From NCBI GenBank assembly GCA_000719105.1, contig JODX01000018.1, positions 62,001 to 126,000 on the forward strand: a stretch of DNA of 64,000 nt, read 5' to 3'. Origin of the DNA: Streptomyces sclerotialus. Its GTDB lineage: Bacteria > Actinomycetota > Actinomycetes > Streptomycetales > Streptomycetaceae. Positions 17,401-24,905 of this stretch are shown here, piece after piece. The position numbers and the translations under genes were made by a program. The stretch's first letter is position 1, and each line of letters begins with the position of its first letter. A model generated the notes under the pieces. The model had not been told where the DNA came from. It saw only the letters and a program-made list of their open reading frames with translations, and did not search any database.

Positions 17401-17435
17401 CGGGGTGTGATCTTCTTCTCGAAGAAAACACCCCG
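17401..17435. terminator. Hairpin after the ethylmalonyl-CoA operon
   Basis: CGGGGTGT (17401-17408) pairs with ACACCCCG (17428-17435), enclosing a second TTCTTC/GAAGAA pairing (17413-17426). It lies just past the stop of the acyl-CoA dehydrogenase gene on the minus strand. No T-run follows. Confidence 0.6.
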
Positions 17436-17456
17436 AAATGGGTACGAACCGGGCAT

Positions 17457-18662
17457 CTAGCCCTGGAATCGATACTCCTCGAGCAGTCGGCGCCCGATGA
17501 TCATTTTCTGGATTTCGGCGGTACCTTCACCGATCAGCAGCATCGGCGCCTCGCGGTACAGGCGCTCGATCTCGTACTCCTTGGAGAAGCCGTACCCGCC
17601 GTGGATCCGGAAGGCGTCCTCCACGACCTCCTTGCAGTACTCGGACGCGAGGTACTTGGCCATGCCCGCTTCCAGGTCGTTTCGTTCCCCGGAGTCCTTT
17701 TTGCGGGCCGCGTTCACCATCATCGCGTGGGCGGCCTCGACCTTGGTGGCCATCTCCGCCAGCTTGAACTGGATGGCCTGGTGCTGGGCGATCGGTTTGC
17801 CGAAGGTGTGCCGCTGCTGCGCGTACCGGACGCCCAGCTCGAAGGCGCGCTGGGCGACGCCGCAGCCGCGTGCGGCGACGTTGACCCGGCCGACCTCCAC
17901 GCCGTCCATCATCTGGTAAAAACCTCGCCCGGTGGCCCCGCCGAGCACCCGGTCGGCCGGTATGCGCAGTCCGTCCATGATGAGCTCGGTGGTGTCGACA
18001 CCCTTGTAGCCCATCTTGTCGATCTTGCCGGGGATGGTGAGGCCGGGGCGGACCTCCCCGAACCCGGGCTCCTTCTCGACGAGGAAAGTCGTCATCGACT
18101 TGTGCGGGGCCGTTCCCTCGGGGTGGCCTTCGTCACTTCGGACGAGTACGGCGACGAGGGTTGACGTACCGCCGTTGGTCAGCCACATCTTCTGACCGTT
18201 CAGGACGTACTCGTCGCCGTCCTTGACCGCCTTGGACGTGATCGCGGACACATCCGACCCGAGGCCCGGCTCCGACATGGAGAACGCGCCCCGCACCTCG
18301 CCGGCCGCCATCCGGGGCAGGAAGTGGTCCTTCTGCTCCTGCGTGCCGTGCTGCTTGAGCATGTACGCCACGATGAAGTGGGTGTTGATGATGCCGGAGA
18401 CGGACATCCAGCCGCGGGCGATCTCCTCCACGCACAGCGCGTACGTGAGCAGGGACTCGCCCAGACCGCCGTACTCCTCGGGGATCATCAGCCCGAACAG
18501 GCCGAGCTCCTTCAGCCCGTCGACGATCTCCTGCGGATACTCGTCGCGGTGCTCCAGAGCGGTCGCGACGGGGAGGATCTCCTTGTCCACGAAGTCCCGG
18601 ACGGTTGCGACGATCTCCTGCTGCACGTCCGTCAGACCGGGGGTCTGGGCGAGTCGGGCCAT
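17457..18662 (-). CDS. mcd: (2S)-methylsuccinyl-CoA dehydrogenase (acyl-CoA dehydrogenase)
   Basis: A 401-residue FAD-dependent acyl-CoA dehydrogenase with AFSMSEPGLGSDVSAI, KMWLTNGG and a C-terminal GEGTAEIQ in which Glu379 is the likely catalytic base. By sequence alone it is a generic member. Its place as last gene of the ccr-ecm-mcl-mch block gives the assignment: oxidation of (2S)-methylsuccinyl-CoA to mesaconyl-CoA in the ethylmalonyl-CoA pathway. It begins two bases after the hydratase gene ends upstream; electrons would go to an electron-transfer flavoprotein encoded elsewhere. Confidence 0.87.
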   Translation of the reverse strand: MARLAQTPGLTDVQQEIVATVRDFVDKEILPVATALEHRDEYPQEIVDGLKELGLFGLMIPEEYGGLGESLLTYALCVEEIARGWMSVSGIINTHFIVAYMLKQHGTQEQKDHFLPRMAAGEVRGAFSMSEPGLGSDVSAITSKAVKDGDEYVLNGQKMWLTNGGTSTLVAVLVRSDEGHPEGTAPHKSMTTFLVEKEPGFGEVRPGLTIPGKIDKMGYKGVDTTELIMDGLRIPADRVLGGATGRGFYQMMDGVEVGRVNVAARGCGVAQRAFELGVRYAQQRHTFGKPIAQHQAIQFKLAEMATKVEAAHAMMVNAARKKDSGERNDLEAGMAKYLASEYCKEVVEDAFRIHGGYGFSKEYEIERLYREAPMLLIGEGTAEIQKMIIGRRLLEEYRFQG

Positions 18663-18664
18663 GG

Positions 18665-19177
18665 CTACTTCTCCTGCTGCTTCAACTCGGGGCGGCCCGG
18701 CTGCTCACCGCCGCGCTCCTTGATGTACGTCTCGGTCGGCACCATCACCTTGCGGCGGAACACGCACACGAGCGTGCCGTCCTGCTTGTAGCCCTTGGTC
18801 TCCACGTGCACGATCCCGCGGTCGCCCTTCGACTTCGACGGCCACTTGTCGAGCACGGTCGTCTCGCCGTAGATCGTGTCGCCGTGGAAGGTCGGCGCCA
18901 CGTGCTTCAGCGACTCGATCTCCAGGTTGGCGATCGCCTTGCCCGAGATGTCCGGCACGGACATGCCGAGGAGCAGCGAGTAGACGTAGTTCCCGACCAC
19001 CACGTTCTTGCCGAAGTCCGTCGTGTTCCCGGCGTAGTTCGCGTCCATGTGCAGCGGGTGGTGGTTCATGGTGAGGAGACAGAAGAGGTGGTCGTCGTAC
19101 TCCGTGACCGTTTTGCCCGGCCAGTGCTTGTACGTCGCCCCGACCTCGAACTCCTCGTAGGTGCGTCCGAACTGCAT
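18665..19177 (-). CDS. mch: Mesaconyl-CoA hydratase (MaoC-like)
   Basis: A 170-residue single hot-dog-fold dehydratase with NHHPLHMDANYA, in which the D..N/H pattern is the hydratase-2 active site, and GNYVYSLLLGMSVPDISG. It should hydrate mesaconyl-CoA to beta-methylmalyl-CoA. It is half the length of the double hot-dog proteobacterial mesaconyl-CoA hydratases. ATG at 19177 has GGAGG 10 nt upstream, placed inside the end of the lyase gene. Confidence 0.85.
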   Translation of the reverse strand: MQFGRTYEEFEVGATYKHWPGKTVTEYDDHLFCLLTMNHHPLHMDANYAGNTTDFGKNVVVGNYVYSLLLGMSVPDISGKAIANLEIESLKHVAPTFHGDTIYGETTVLDKWPSKSKGDRGIVHVETKGYKQDGTLVCVFRRKVMVPTETYIKERGGEQPGRPELKQQEK

Positions 19178-19182
19178 GGTGC

Positions 19183-20157
19183 TCAGGCCTCCGGGACGTC
19201 GAACTTCGAGGTGCGCTTCATACCGGCGGCCCGGCCCTTGCCCGCGATGACCAGCGCCATCTTCCGGCTGGCCTCGTCGATCATCTCGTCGCCGAGCATC
19301 GCGGAGCCCTTCTTGCCGCCCGCCTCGGACGTGTAGTACTCGTACGCGTCGAGGATCAGCTCGGCGTGGTCGTAGTCCTCCTGCGAGGGCGAGAAGATCT
19401 CGTTGGACGCCTCGACCTGGCCCGGGTGCAGCACCCACTTGCCGTCGAAGCCGAGCGCGGCGGCGCGCTGGGCGACCTCGCGGTAGCCGTCGACGTTGCG
19501 GATCTGGAGGTAGGGGCCGTCGATGGCCTGGAGGTCGTTGGCGCGGGCGGCCATCAGGATCTTCATCAGGATGTAGTGGTAGGCGTCCGCCGGGTAGCCG
19601 GGCGGCTGCTCGCCCACGACCAGCGACTTCATGTTGATGGAGGCCATGAAGTCGGCCGGGCCGAAGATGATGGTCTCCACGCGCTGGGAGGCCTCGGCGA
19701 TCTCGTTGACGTTGTTCAGGCCGCGCGCGTTCTCGATCTGCGCCTCGATGCCGATGCGGCCGACCTCGAAGCCCATCGTCTTCTCGATCTGGGTGAGGAG
19801 CAGGTCGAGGGCGACGATCTGCTGGGCGTCCTGGACCTTCGGCAGCATGATGCAGTCGAGGTTCTGGCCGGCGCCCTCGACGACCGTGACGACGTCGCGG
19901 TACGTCCACTCGGTCGTCCAGTCGTTGACGCGCACGACCCGCGTCTTGCCGGTCCAGTCGCCCTCGTTGAGGAACTTCACGACGGTGTGCCGCGCCTCGG
20001 GCTTGGCGAGCGGGGCGCAGGCGTCCTCCAGGTCCAGGAAGACCTGGTCGGCGGGGAGGCCCTGGGCCTTCTCCAGGAAGCGGGGGTTCGAGCCGGGCAC
20101 GGCCAGGCAGGAACGCCGCGGGCGGAGCCGGTTGACCTGCGGTGCAGGGCTGGTCAT
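19183..20157 (-). CDS. mcl: Malyl-CoA/beta-methylmalyl-CoA lyase (CitE-like)
   Basis: A 324-residue HpcH/HpaI-CitE family lyase. Key segments are RRSCLAVPGSNPRFLEKA, FLDLEDACAPLAKPEAR (metal-site Asp/Glu), IEAQIENARGLNN with the second metal Glu, and GFDGKWVLHPGQV. It cleaves beta-methylmalyl-CoA to glyoxylate and propionyl-CoA. The ATG overlaps the ecm stop by four bases, so expression is coupled to the mutase. Confidence 0.9.
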   Translation of the reverse strand: MTSPAPQVNRLRPRRSCLAVPGSNPRFLEKAQGLPADQVFLDLEDACAPLAKPEARHTVVKFLNEGDWTGKTRVVRVNDWTTEWTYRDVVTVVEGAGQNLDCIMLPKVQDAQQIVALDLLLTQIEKTMGFEVGRIGIEAQIENARGLNNVNEIAEASQRVETIIFGPADFMASINMKSLVVGEQPPGYPADAYHYILMKILMAARANDLQAIDGPYLQIRNVDGYREVAQRAAALGFDGKWVLHPGQVEASNEIFSPSQEDYDHAELILDAYEYYTSEAGGKKGSAMLGDEMIDEASRKMALVIAGKGRAAGMKRTSKFDVPEA

Positions 20158-22181
20158 GCGGGGACCTCCATGGGGTCGAGCTTGTTCGCTTTCCGGATCT
20201 CGTCGACGATACGGCCGATGATTCCGGTGATGTCGAAGTCCTTCGGGGTGAAGACGGCGGCCACTCCGGCGGCCCTGAGCCGCTCGGCGTCACCGTTGGG
20301 GATGATCCCGCCGGCGATCACCGGGATGTCGGCCGCGCCGGCGTCGCGCAGCCGCTCCAGCACGTCCGGCACCAGCTGTGCGTGCGAGCCGGACAGGACG
20401 GACAGCCCGACCGCGTGCACGTCCTCGGCGAGGGCCGCGTCCACGATCTGCTCGGGCGTCAGCCGGATGCCCTGGTAGACCACCTCGAATCCGGCGTCCC
20501 GGGCCCGCACGGCGATCTGCTCGGCGCCGTTGGAGTGCCCGTCCAGGCCCGGCTTGCCGACCAGGAAGCGGAGCTTGCCGACGCCCAGGTCACGGGCGGT
20601 GGCGTCCACGCGGCGGCGGACCCCGGCGAGCGCCGTCCCCTCCTCGGCGGCCACCGCGACCGGCGCGGACGACACCCCCGTCGGCGCGCGGTACTCGCCG
20701 AACACCTCGCGCAGCGCCCCGGCCCACTCACCGGTCGTGGCCCCGGCGCGGGCGCATGCGAGGGTGGCCTCCATGAGGTTGCCGGTGCCGCGCGCCGCCT
20801 CCTTCAGCCGCTCCAGCGCCTTGCAGGGGCGGGGGTGGTTGAAGGGGGGCTGGTAGCGGGTGTCGCGCCAGTTCTGCAAGGCCTGCACGACGCGGGCCTC
20901 GACCGCCGGGTCGACCGTCTGGATCGCGGTGTCCAGGTCGGCCGTCAGCGGGTTCGGCTCGGTCGTCTCGTGGATGTTGACGCCGACGATCTTCTCCTGG
21001 CCGGACTCGATCCGGGCCCGGCGCTCGGCGTGCGAGGCGACGAGCTGCGACTTCAGATAGCCCGACTCCACGGCGGCCATCGCACCGCCCATCTCCTGGA
21101 TGCGGTCGATCTCGTCGAGGGCCTCCTCGACGAGCCGGGCCACCTTCTCCTCGATGACGTGCGAGCCGTCGAAGATGTCCTCGTACTCCAGCAGATCGCT
21201 CTCATGGGCGAGGACCTGCTGGATGCGCAGGGACCACTGCTGGTCCCAGGGCCGGGGGAGGCCCAGCGCCTCGTTCCAGGCGGGCAACTGCACGGCACGC
21301 GCGCGGGCGTCCTTCGAGAGGGTCACGGCCAGCATCTCCAGGACGATCCGCTGGACGTTGTTCTCCGGCTGCGCCTCGGTCAGCCCGAGCGAGTTGACCT
21401 GGACGCCGTAGCGGAACCGGCGCTGCTTGGGGTTCTCGATGCCGTACCGCTCGCGTGTGATGCGGTCCCAGATGCGGCCGAACGCCCGCATCTTGCACAT
21501 CTCCTCGATGAAGCGGACGCCCGCGTTCACGAAGAAGGAGATACGGGCGACGACATCGCCCATGCGCTCCTGGGGCACCTGGCCGCTGTCGCGCACCGCG
21601 TCGAGCACGGCGATCGCGGTGGACATCGCGTACGCGATCTCCTGGACCGGCGTGGCCCCCGCCTCCTGCAGGTGGTAGCTGCAGATGTTGATCGGGTTCC
21701 ACTTCGGCATGTGGGAGACCGTGTACGCGATCATGTCGGTCGTCAGCCGGAGCGAGGGACCCGGCGGGAACACGTGCGTGCCCCGCGACAGGTACTCCTT
21801 CACGATGTCGTTCTGGGTCGTCCCCTGGAGCTCGGTGATGTCCGCGCCCTGCTCCTCGGCGACCACCTGGTAGAGCGCCAGCAGCCACATGGCGGTGGCG
21901 TTGATGGTCATCGAGGTGTTCATCTGCTCCAGCGGGATGTCCTGGAACAGCCGGCGCATGTCACCGAGGTGCGAGACCGGGACGCCGACCCGGCCCACCT
22001 CCCCGCGCGCGAGGACGTGGTCGGGGTCGTAGCCGGTCTGCGTCGGCAGGTCGAACGCGACCGACAGTCCGGTCTGACCCTTGGCGAGGTTGCGCCGGTA
22101 GAGCGCGTTGGAGGCCTCGGCGGTGGAGTGACCGGCGTAGGTGCGCATCAACCACGGCCGGTCCTTCTTACGTTCCGTCAT
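20154..22181 (-). CDS. ecm: Coenzyme B12-dependent ethylmalonyl-CoA mutase
   Basis: A 675-residue single-chain mutase of the MeaA type. The N-terminal TIM-barrel domain has SVAFDLPTQTGYDPDH and NTSMTINATAMWLLALY. The C-terminal cobalamin domain has the base-off signature GLDGHSNG with Asp547 and His549, then a long GLSVLSGSH strand. It rearranges (2R)-ethylmalonyl-CoA to (2S)-methylsuccinyl-CoA. It was formerly annotated MeaA. It starts 9 bp after ccr stops and overlaps mcl, forming the core of the operon. Confidence 0.93.
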   Translation of the reverse strand: MTERKKDRPWLMRTYAGHSTAEASNALYRRNLAKGQTGLSVAFDLPTQTGYDPDHVLARGEVGRVGVPVSHLGDMRRLFQDIPLEQMNTSMTINATAMWLLALYQVVAEEQGADITELQGTTQNDIVKEYLSRGTHVFPPGPSLRLTTDMIAYTVSHMPKWNPINICSYHLQEAGATPVQEIAYAMSTAIAVLDAVRDSGQVPQERMGDVVARISFFVNAGVRFIEEMCKMRAFGRIWDRITRERYGIENPKQRRFRYGVQVNSLGLTEAQPENNVQRIVLEMLAVTLSKDARARAVQLPAWNEALGLPRPWDQQWSLRIQQVLAHESDLLEYEDIFDGSHVIEEKVARLVEEALDEIDRIQEMGGAMAAVESGYLKSQLVASHAERRARIESGQEKIVGVNIHETTEPNPLTADLDTAIQTVDPAVEARVVQALQNWRDTRYQPPFNHPRPCKALERLKEAARGTGNLMEATLACARAGATTGEWAGALREVFGEYRAPTGVSSAPVAVAAEEGTALAGVRRRVDATARDLGVGKLRFLVGKPGLDGHSNGAEQIAVRARDAGFEVVYQGIRLTPEQIVDAALAEDVHAVGLSVLSGSHAQLVPDVLERLRDAGAADIPVIAGGIIPNGDAERLRAAGVAAVFTPKDFDITGIIGRIVDEIRKANKLDPMEVPA

Positions 22182-22190
22182 GCACGCCCC

Positions 22191-23528
22191 CTAGACGTTC
22201 CGGAAGCGGTTGATGGCGTCGATGTGCTGGGCGCGCTTCTCCGCGTCGCGGACGCCGAGGCCCTCCTCGGGGGCGAGGCACAGGACGCCGACCTTGCCCT
22301 GGTGGAGGTTGCGGTGGACGTCGTACGCGGCCTGGCCGGTGTCCTCCAGGGAGTACACCTTGGACAGCGTGGGGTGGATCTTGCCCTTGGCGATGAGGCG
22401 GTTGGCCTCCCAGGCCTCGCGGTAGTTGGCGAAGTGGGAGCCGATGATCCGCTTCAGGGACATCCACAGGTAGCGGTTGTCGTACTGGTGCAGGTAGCCG
22501 GAGGTCGAGGCGCAGGTGGTGATGGTGCCGCCCTTGCGGGTGACGTAGACCGAGGCGCCGAACGTCTCGCGGCCGGGGTGCTCGAAGACGATGTCGATGT
22601 CCTCGCCGCCGGTGAGCTCACGGATGCGCTTGCCGAACCGCTTCCACTCGCGCGGGTCCTGGGTGTTCTCGTCCTTCCAGAACTTGTAACCCTCGGCGGT
22701 GCGGTCGATGATCGCCTCGGCGCCCATGGCGCGGCATATCTCGGCCTTCTGCGGGCTGCTGACGACACAGATCGGGTTGGCGCCGCCGGCGAGGGCGAAC
22801 TGCGTGGCGTACGAGCCGAGGCCGCCGCTCGCGCCCCAGATGAGCACGTTGTCGCCCTGCTTCATCCCGGCGCCGTTCCGCGACACCAGCTGCCGGTACG
22901 CCGTGGAGTTCACCAGGCCCGGAGCCGCGGCCTCCTCCCAGCTCAGGTGGTCCGGCTTGGGCATGAGCTGGTTGGACTTGACGAGCGCGATCTCGGCGAG
23001 GCCGCCGAAGTTGGTCTCGAAGCCCCAGATGCGCTGCTCCGGGTCGAGCATCGTGTCGTTGTGGCCGTCGCTGGACTCCAGCTCCACGGAGAGGCAGTGT
23101 GCGACGACCTCGTCGCCGGGCCGCCAGGCGTTGACGCCGGGGCCGGTGCGCAGGACGACGCCCGCGAGGTCGGAGCCGATGATGTGGTACGGCAGGTCGT
23201 GGCGCTTGGTGAGCTCGCTGAGCCGGCCGTAGCGCTCCAGGAACCCGAAGGTGGACAGCGGCTCGAAGATCGACGTCCACACCGAGTTGTAGTTGACCGA
23301 GGAGGCCATCACGGCCACCAAAGCCTCGCCCGGGCCGAGCTCCGGGACCGGGACCCGGTCCAGGTGGATCGACTTGCGGGGGTCCTTGTCGCGGGTGGGG
23401 AGCCCGGCGAACATCTCCGTCTCGTCCTTGTGCACGGTGATCGCGCGGTACGACTCGGGGAGCGGCAGAGCGGCGAAGTCGGCGGGAGTCGAGTCCGGCG
23501 ACTGGATCGCGTCCAGGATTTCCTTCAC
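22191..23528 (-). CDS. ccr: Crotonyl-CoA carboxylase/reductase
   Basis: A 445-residue medium-chain dehydrogenase. Typical Ccr features include NSVWTSIFEPLSTFGFLERYGR, GSDLAGVVLRTG, the nucleotide-binding LIWGASGGLGSYATQFALAGG and the Ccr-specific insert around WKDENTQDPREWKRFGKRIRELTGG. It makes (2S)-ethylmalonyl-CoA from crotonyl-CoA, CO2 and NADPH. In streptomycetes this supplies both the ethylmalonyl-CoA pathway and polyketide extender units. GTG at 23528 has GGAGG 7 nt upstream. It is the first gene of the operon and has a long leader. Confidence 0.95.
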   Translation of the reverse strand: MKEILDAIQSPDSTPADFAALPLPESYRAITVHKDETEMFAGLPTRDKDPRKSIHLDRVPVPELGPGEALVAVMASSVNYNSVWTSIFEPLSTFGFLERYGRLSELTKRHDLPYHIIGSDLAGVVLRTGPGVNAWRPGDEVVAHCLSVELESSDGHNDTMLDPEQRIWGFETNFGGLAEIALVKSNQLMPKPDHLSWEEAAAPGLVNSTAYRQLVSRNGAGMKQGDNVLIWGASGGLGSYATQFALAGGANPICVVSSPQKAEICRAMGAEAIIDRTAEGYKFWKDENTQDPREWKRFGKRIRELTGGEDIDIVFEHPGRETFGASVYVTRKGGTITTCASTSGYLHQYDNRYLWMSLKRIIGSHFANYREAWEANRLIAKGKIHPTLSKVYSLEDTGQAAYDVHRNLHQGKVGVLCLAPEEGLGVRDAEKRAQHIDAINRFRNV

Positions 23529-23763
23529 GGTGTTGCCTCCGGCGACGAGCGTCCTGAGGGAAGACGCTGCTGAGGGTTACGTCGGGTGCTGCTGCTGAGG
23601 AGTGGGGTGCCGTCGGTTCGGCGAAGGTTCTGTGGGTGGTACGGCAGCGCTTTGTGGCGCGGAGGGTGCCTGTGACGCAGGCGTCCGGGCGCGCTCGCCG
23701 AGGGGCTCGCGGGGACAGTCGGCGTACGAGGGATCTCTGCACGCCGGCCGCCCGGACAACATC

Positions 23764-23792
23764 AACGTATGGCACCGCGTGTCAGGTGACAA
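23764..23792 (-). promoter_or_regulatory. Putative ccr promoter
   Basis: On the minus strand TTGTCA (23792-23787) and TACGTT (23769-23764) are separated by exactly 17 bp, matching a housekeeping-type streptomycete promoter. The palindrome TGTCAGGTGACA (23780-23791) covers the -35 box and is a candidate operator. Transcription from here would give a leader of about 230 nt before ccr. Confidence 0.6.
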
Positions 23793-23903
23793 GGCACTGC
23801 GTGCCAGAAGTTGCTCTCAGATGAATTCTTTACGCGACAGATGAGCGATGATCGATCGAAGCGGCCGCGCAAGACGCCTGAAAACAGGTCCTGACATGGC
23901 GAA

Positions 23904-23928
23904 ACGGCCACCCGATGAGGGTGGCCGT
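23904..23928 (-). terminator. Terminator after the TetR gene
   Basis: Perfect 10-bp stem (23904-23913 with 23919-23928), 5-nt loop, followed on the minus strand by TTTCG. It lies 20 bp past the TetR stop codon and would keep TetR transcription out of the ccr leader. Confidence 0.7.
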
Positions 23929-23947
23929 CAGGAGAGGAAGGTGGGGT

Positions 23948-24769
23948 TCAGCGCTCCTTGAGGGCCTGCTCGATGGTGCGCATGACCTCGTCGAGCGGGG
24001 CGTCCGTTCTGGCCACCGCCACCAGCACCTCGCCCTGGGCGGAGACCGCCGCCGGTGACGGGGCGGCGGTCCGGGGCGTGGTCGTGCGGCCGGCGCCGAT
24101 GCCCGTGCCGAACGTCCGGCGGACGATCGCGAAGGCATGGTCGAGCTGGGTCTCCACGTCGCCCTGCCCGTCGGCCCGCAGCCAGCGCCGCAGCACATGG
24201 TTGTGCGCGGTGACGACCGCGGACGCGGCGACCTCCGCCAGCAGTGGGTCGTCGTTGGCGTCGTCGTCGTGCGCGTGCTCGTCGAAGTGGCCCAGCAGGT
24301 ACCGGGTGAACAGCCGCTCGTAGCGGGCCACCGAGGCGATCTCGGCCTCACGCAGGGTGGGGACCTCCCGCGTGAGCCGGTAGCGCTGCACCGAGATCTC
24401 CGGCTGTGCCGCGTACATCCTCATGACTTCCTTGATGCCGCGGCACACGGTGTCGAGCGGGTGCTCGTGCGCCGGAGCGGCGTTGAGCACCGCCTCGGCC
24501 CGGATCAGGGTGTCGTCGTGATCGGGGAAGATCGCCTCTTCCTTGGAGCGGAAGTGGCGGAAGAAGGTGCGGCGGGCGACCCCGGCCGCCGCGGCGATCT
24601 CGTCGACGGTGGTCGCCTCGTACCCCTTCGCCGCGAAGAGCTCCATGGCCGCCGCCGCCAGTTCCCGGCGCATCTTGAGCCGTTGCGCGGCGGCGCGACT
24701 GCCCGCGGCGCTCTCCGGTGGCGCGTCGGGTGTGGCCGGTGTACGTGAGGACTTCGCGGGCTGGGACAT
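23948..24769 (-). CDS. TetR-family regulator linked to ethylmalonyl-CoA genes
   Basis: A 273-residue TetR protein. The DNA-binding domain is residues about 36-85 (MELFAAKGYEATTVDEIAAAAGVARRTFFRHFRSKEEAI). A C-terminal ligand domain follows, longer than usual because of a Pro/Ala/Thr insertion near residue 225. It lies directly upstream of ccr and downstream of the hydroxyacyl-CoA dehydrogenase gene on the same strand. A TetR regulator of acyl-CoA homeostasis (AccR) has been described in S. avermitilis and this could be its orthologue, recalled rather than checked. ATG at 24769 has only a weak GGGG RBS; TACGTT six bases upstream would make a leaderless start. Confidence 0.85.
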   Translation of the reverse strand: MSQPAKSSRTPATPDAPPESAAGSRAAAQRLKMRRELAAAAMELFAAKGYEATTVDEIAAAAGVARRTFFRHFRSKEEAIFPDHDDTLIRAEAVLNAAPAHEHPLDTVCRGIKEVMRMYAAQPEISVQRYRLTREVPTLREAEIASVARYERLFTRYLLGHFDEHAHDDDANDDPLLAEVAASAVVTAHNHVLRRWLRADGQGDVETQLDHAFAIVRRTFGTGIGAGRTTTPRTAAPSPAAVSAQGEVLVAVARTDAPLDEVMRTIEQALKER

Positions 24770-24905
24770 GCCCCGAACGTACTGCATGTGTGCGAAGGAG
24801 CGTGCAGGTCCGCCGGTCCCCCCGCCCCGGTCGGGCGGGGGAGTTCCGGCGGGATCGAGCAGGCCGCCCCAGTCGGCGCCGTCTCGGAACCAGTCGCCGG
24901 GCCGC

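Larger units (their letters stand above)
23529..23947. other. Non-coding region between ccr and its TetR neighbour
   Basis: This 419-bp gap has no convincing gene. It contains the ccr promoter (23764-23792), the TetR-gene terminator (23904-23928), and about 230 bp of transcribed leader before the ccr start. The stretch 23780-23890 is clearly poorer in G+C than its surroundings. A 12-bp TGTCAGGTGACA palindrome overlaps the -35 region. Confidence 0.6.

Noticed and set aside
17440-17445. GGGTAC after the terminator at 17401-17435
   Set aside because: It points on the plus strand into antisense sequence with no gene to drive.
20142-23573. 1143-codon plus-strand frame opposite ecm and ccr
   Set aside because: No recognisable domain; exactly complementary to well-supported genes on the other strand.
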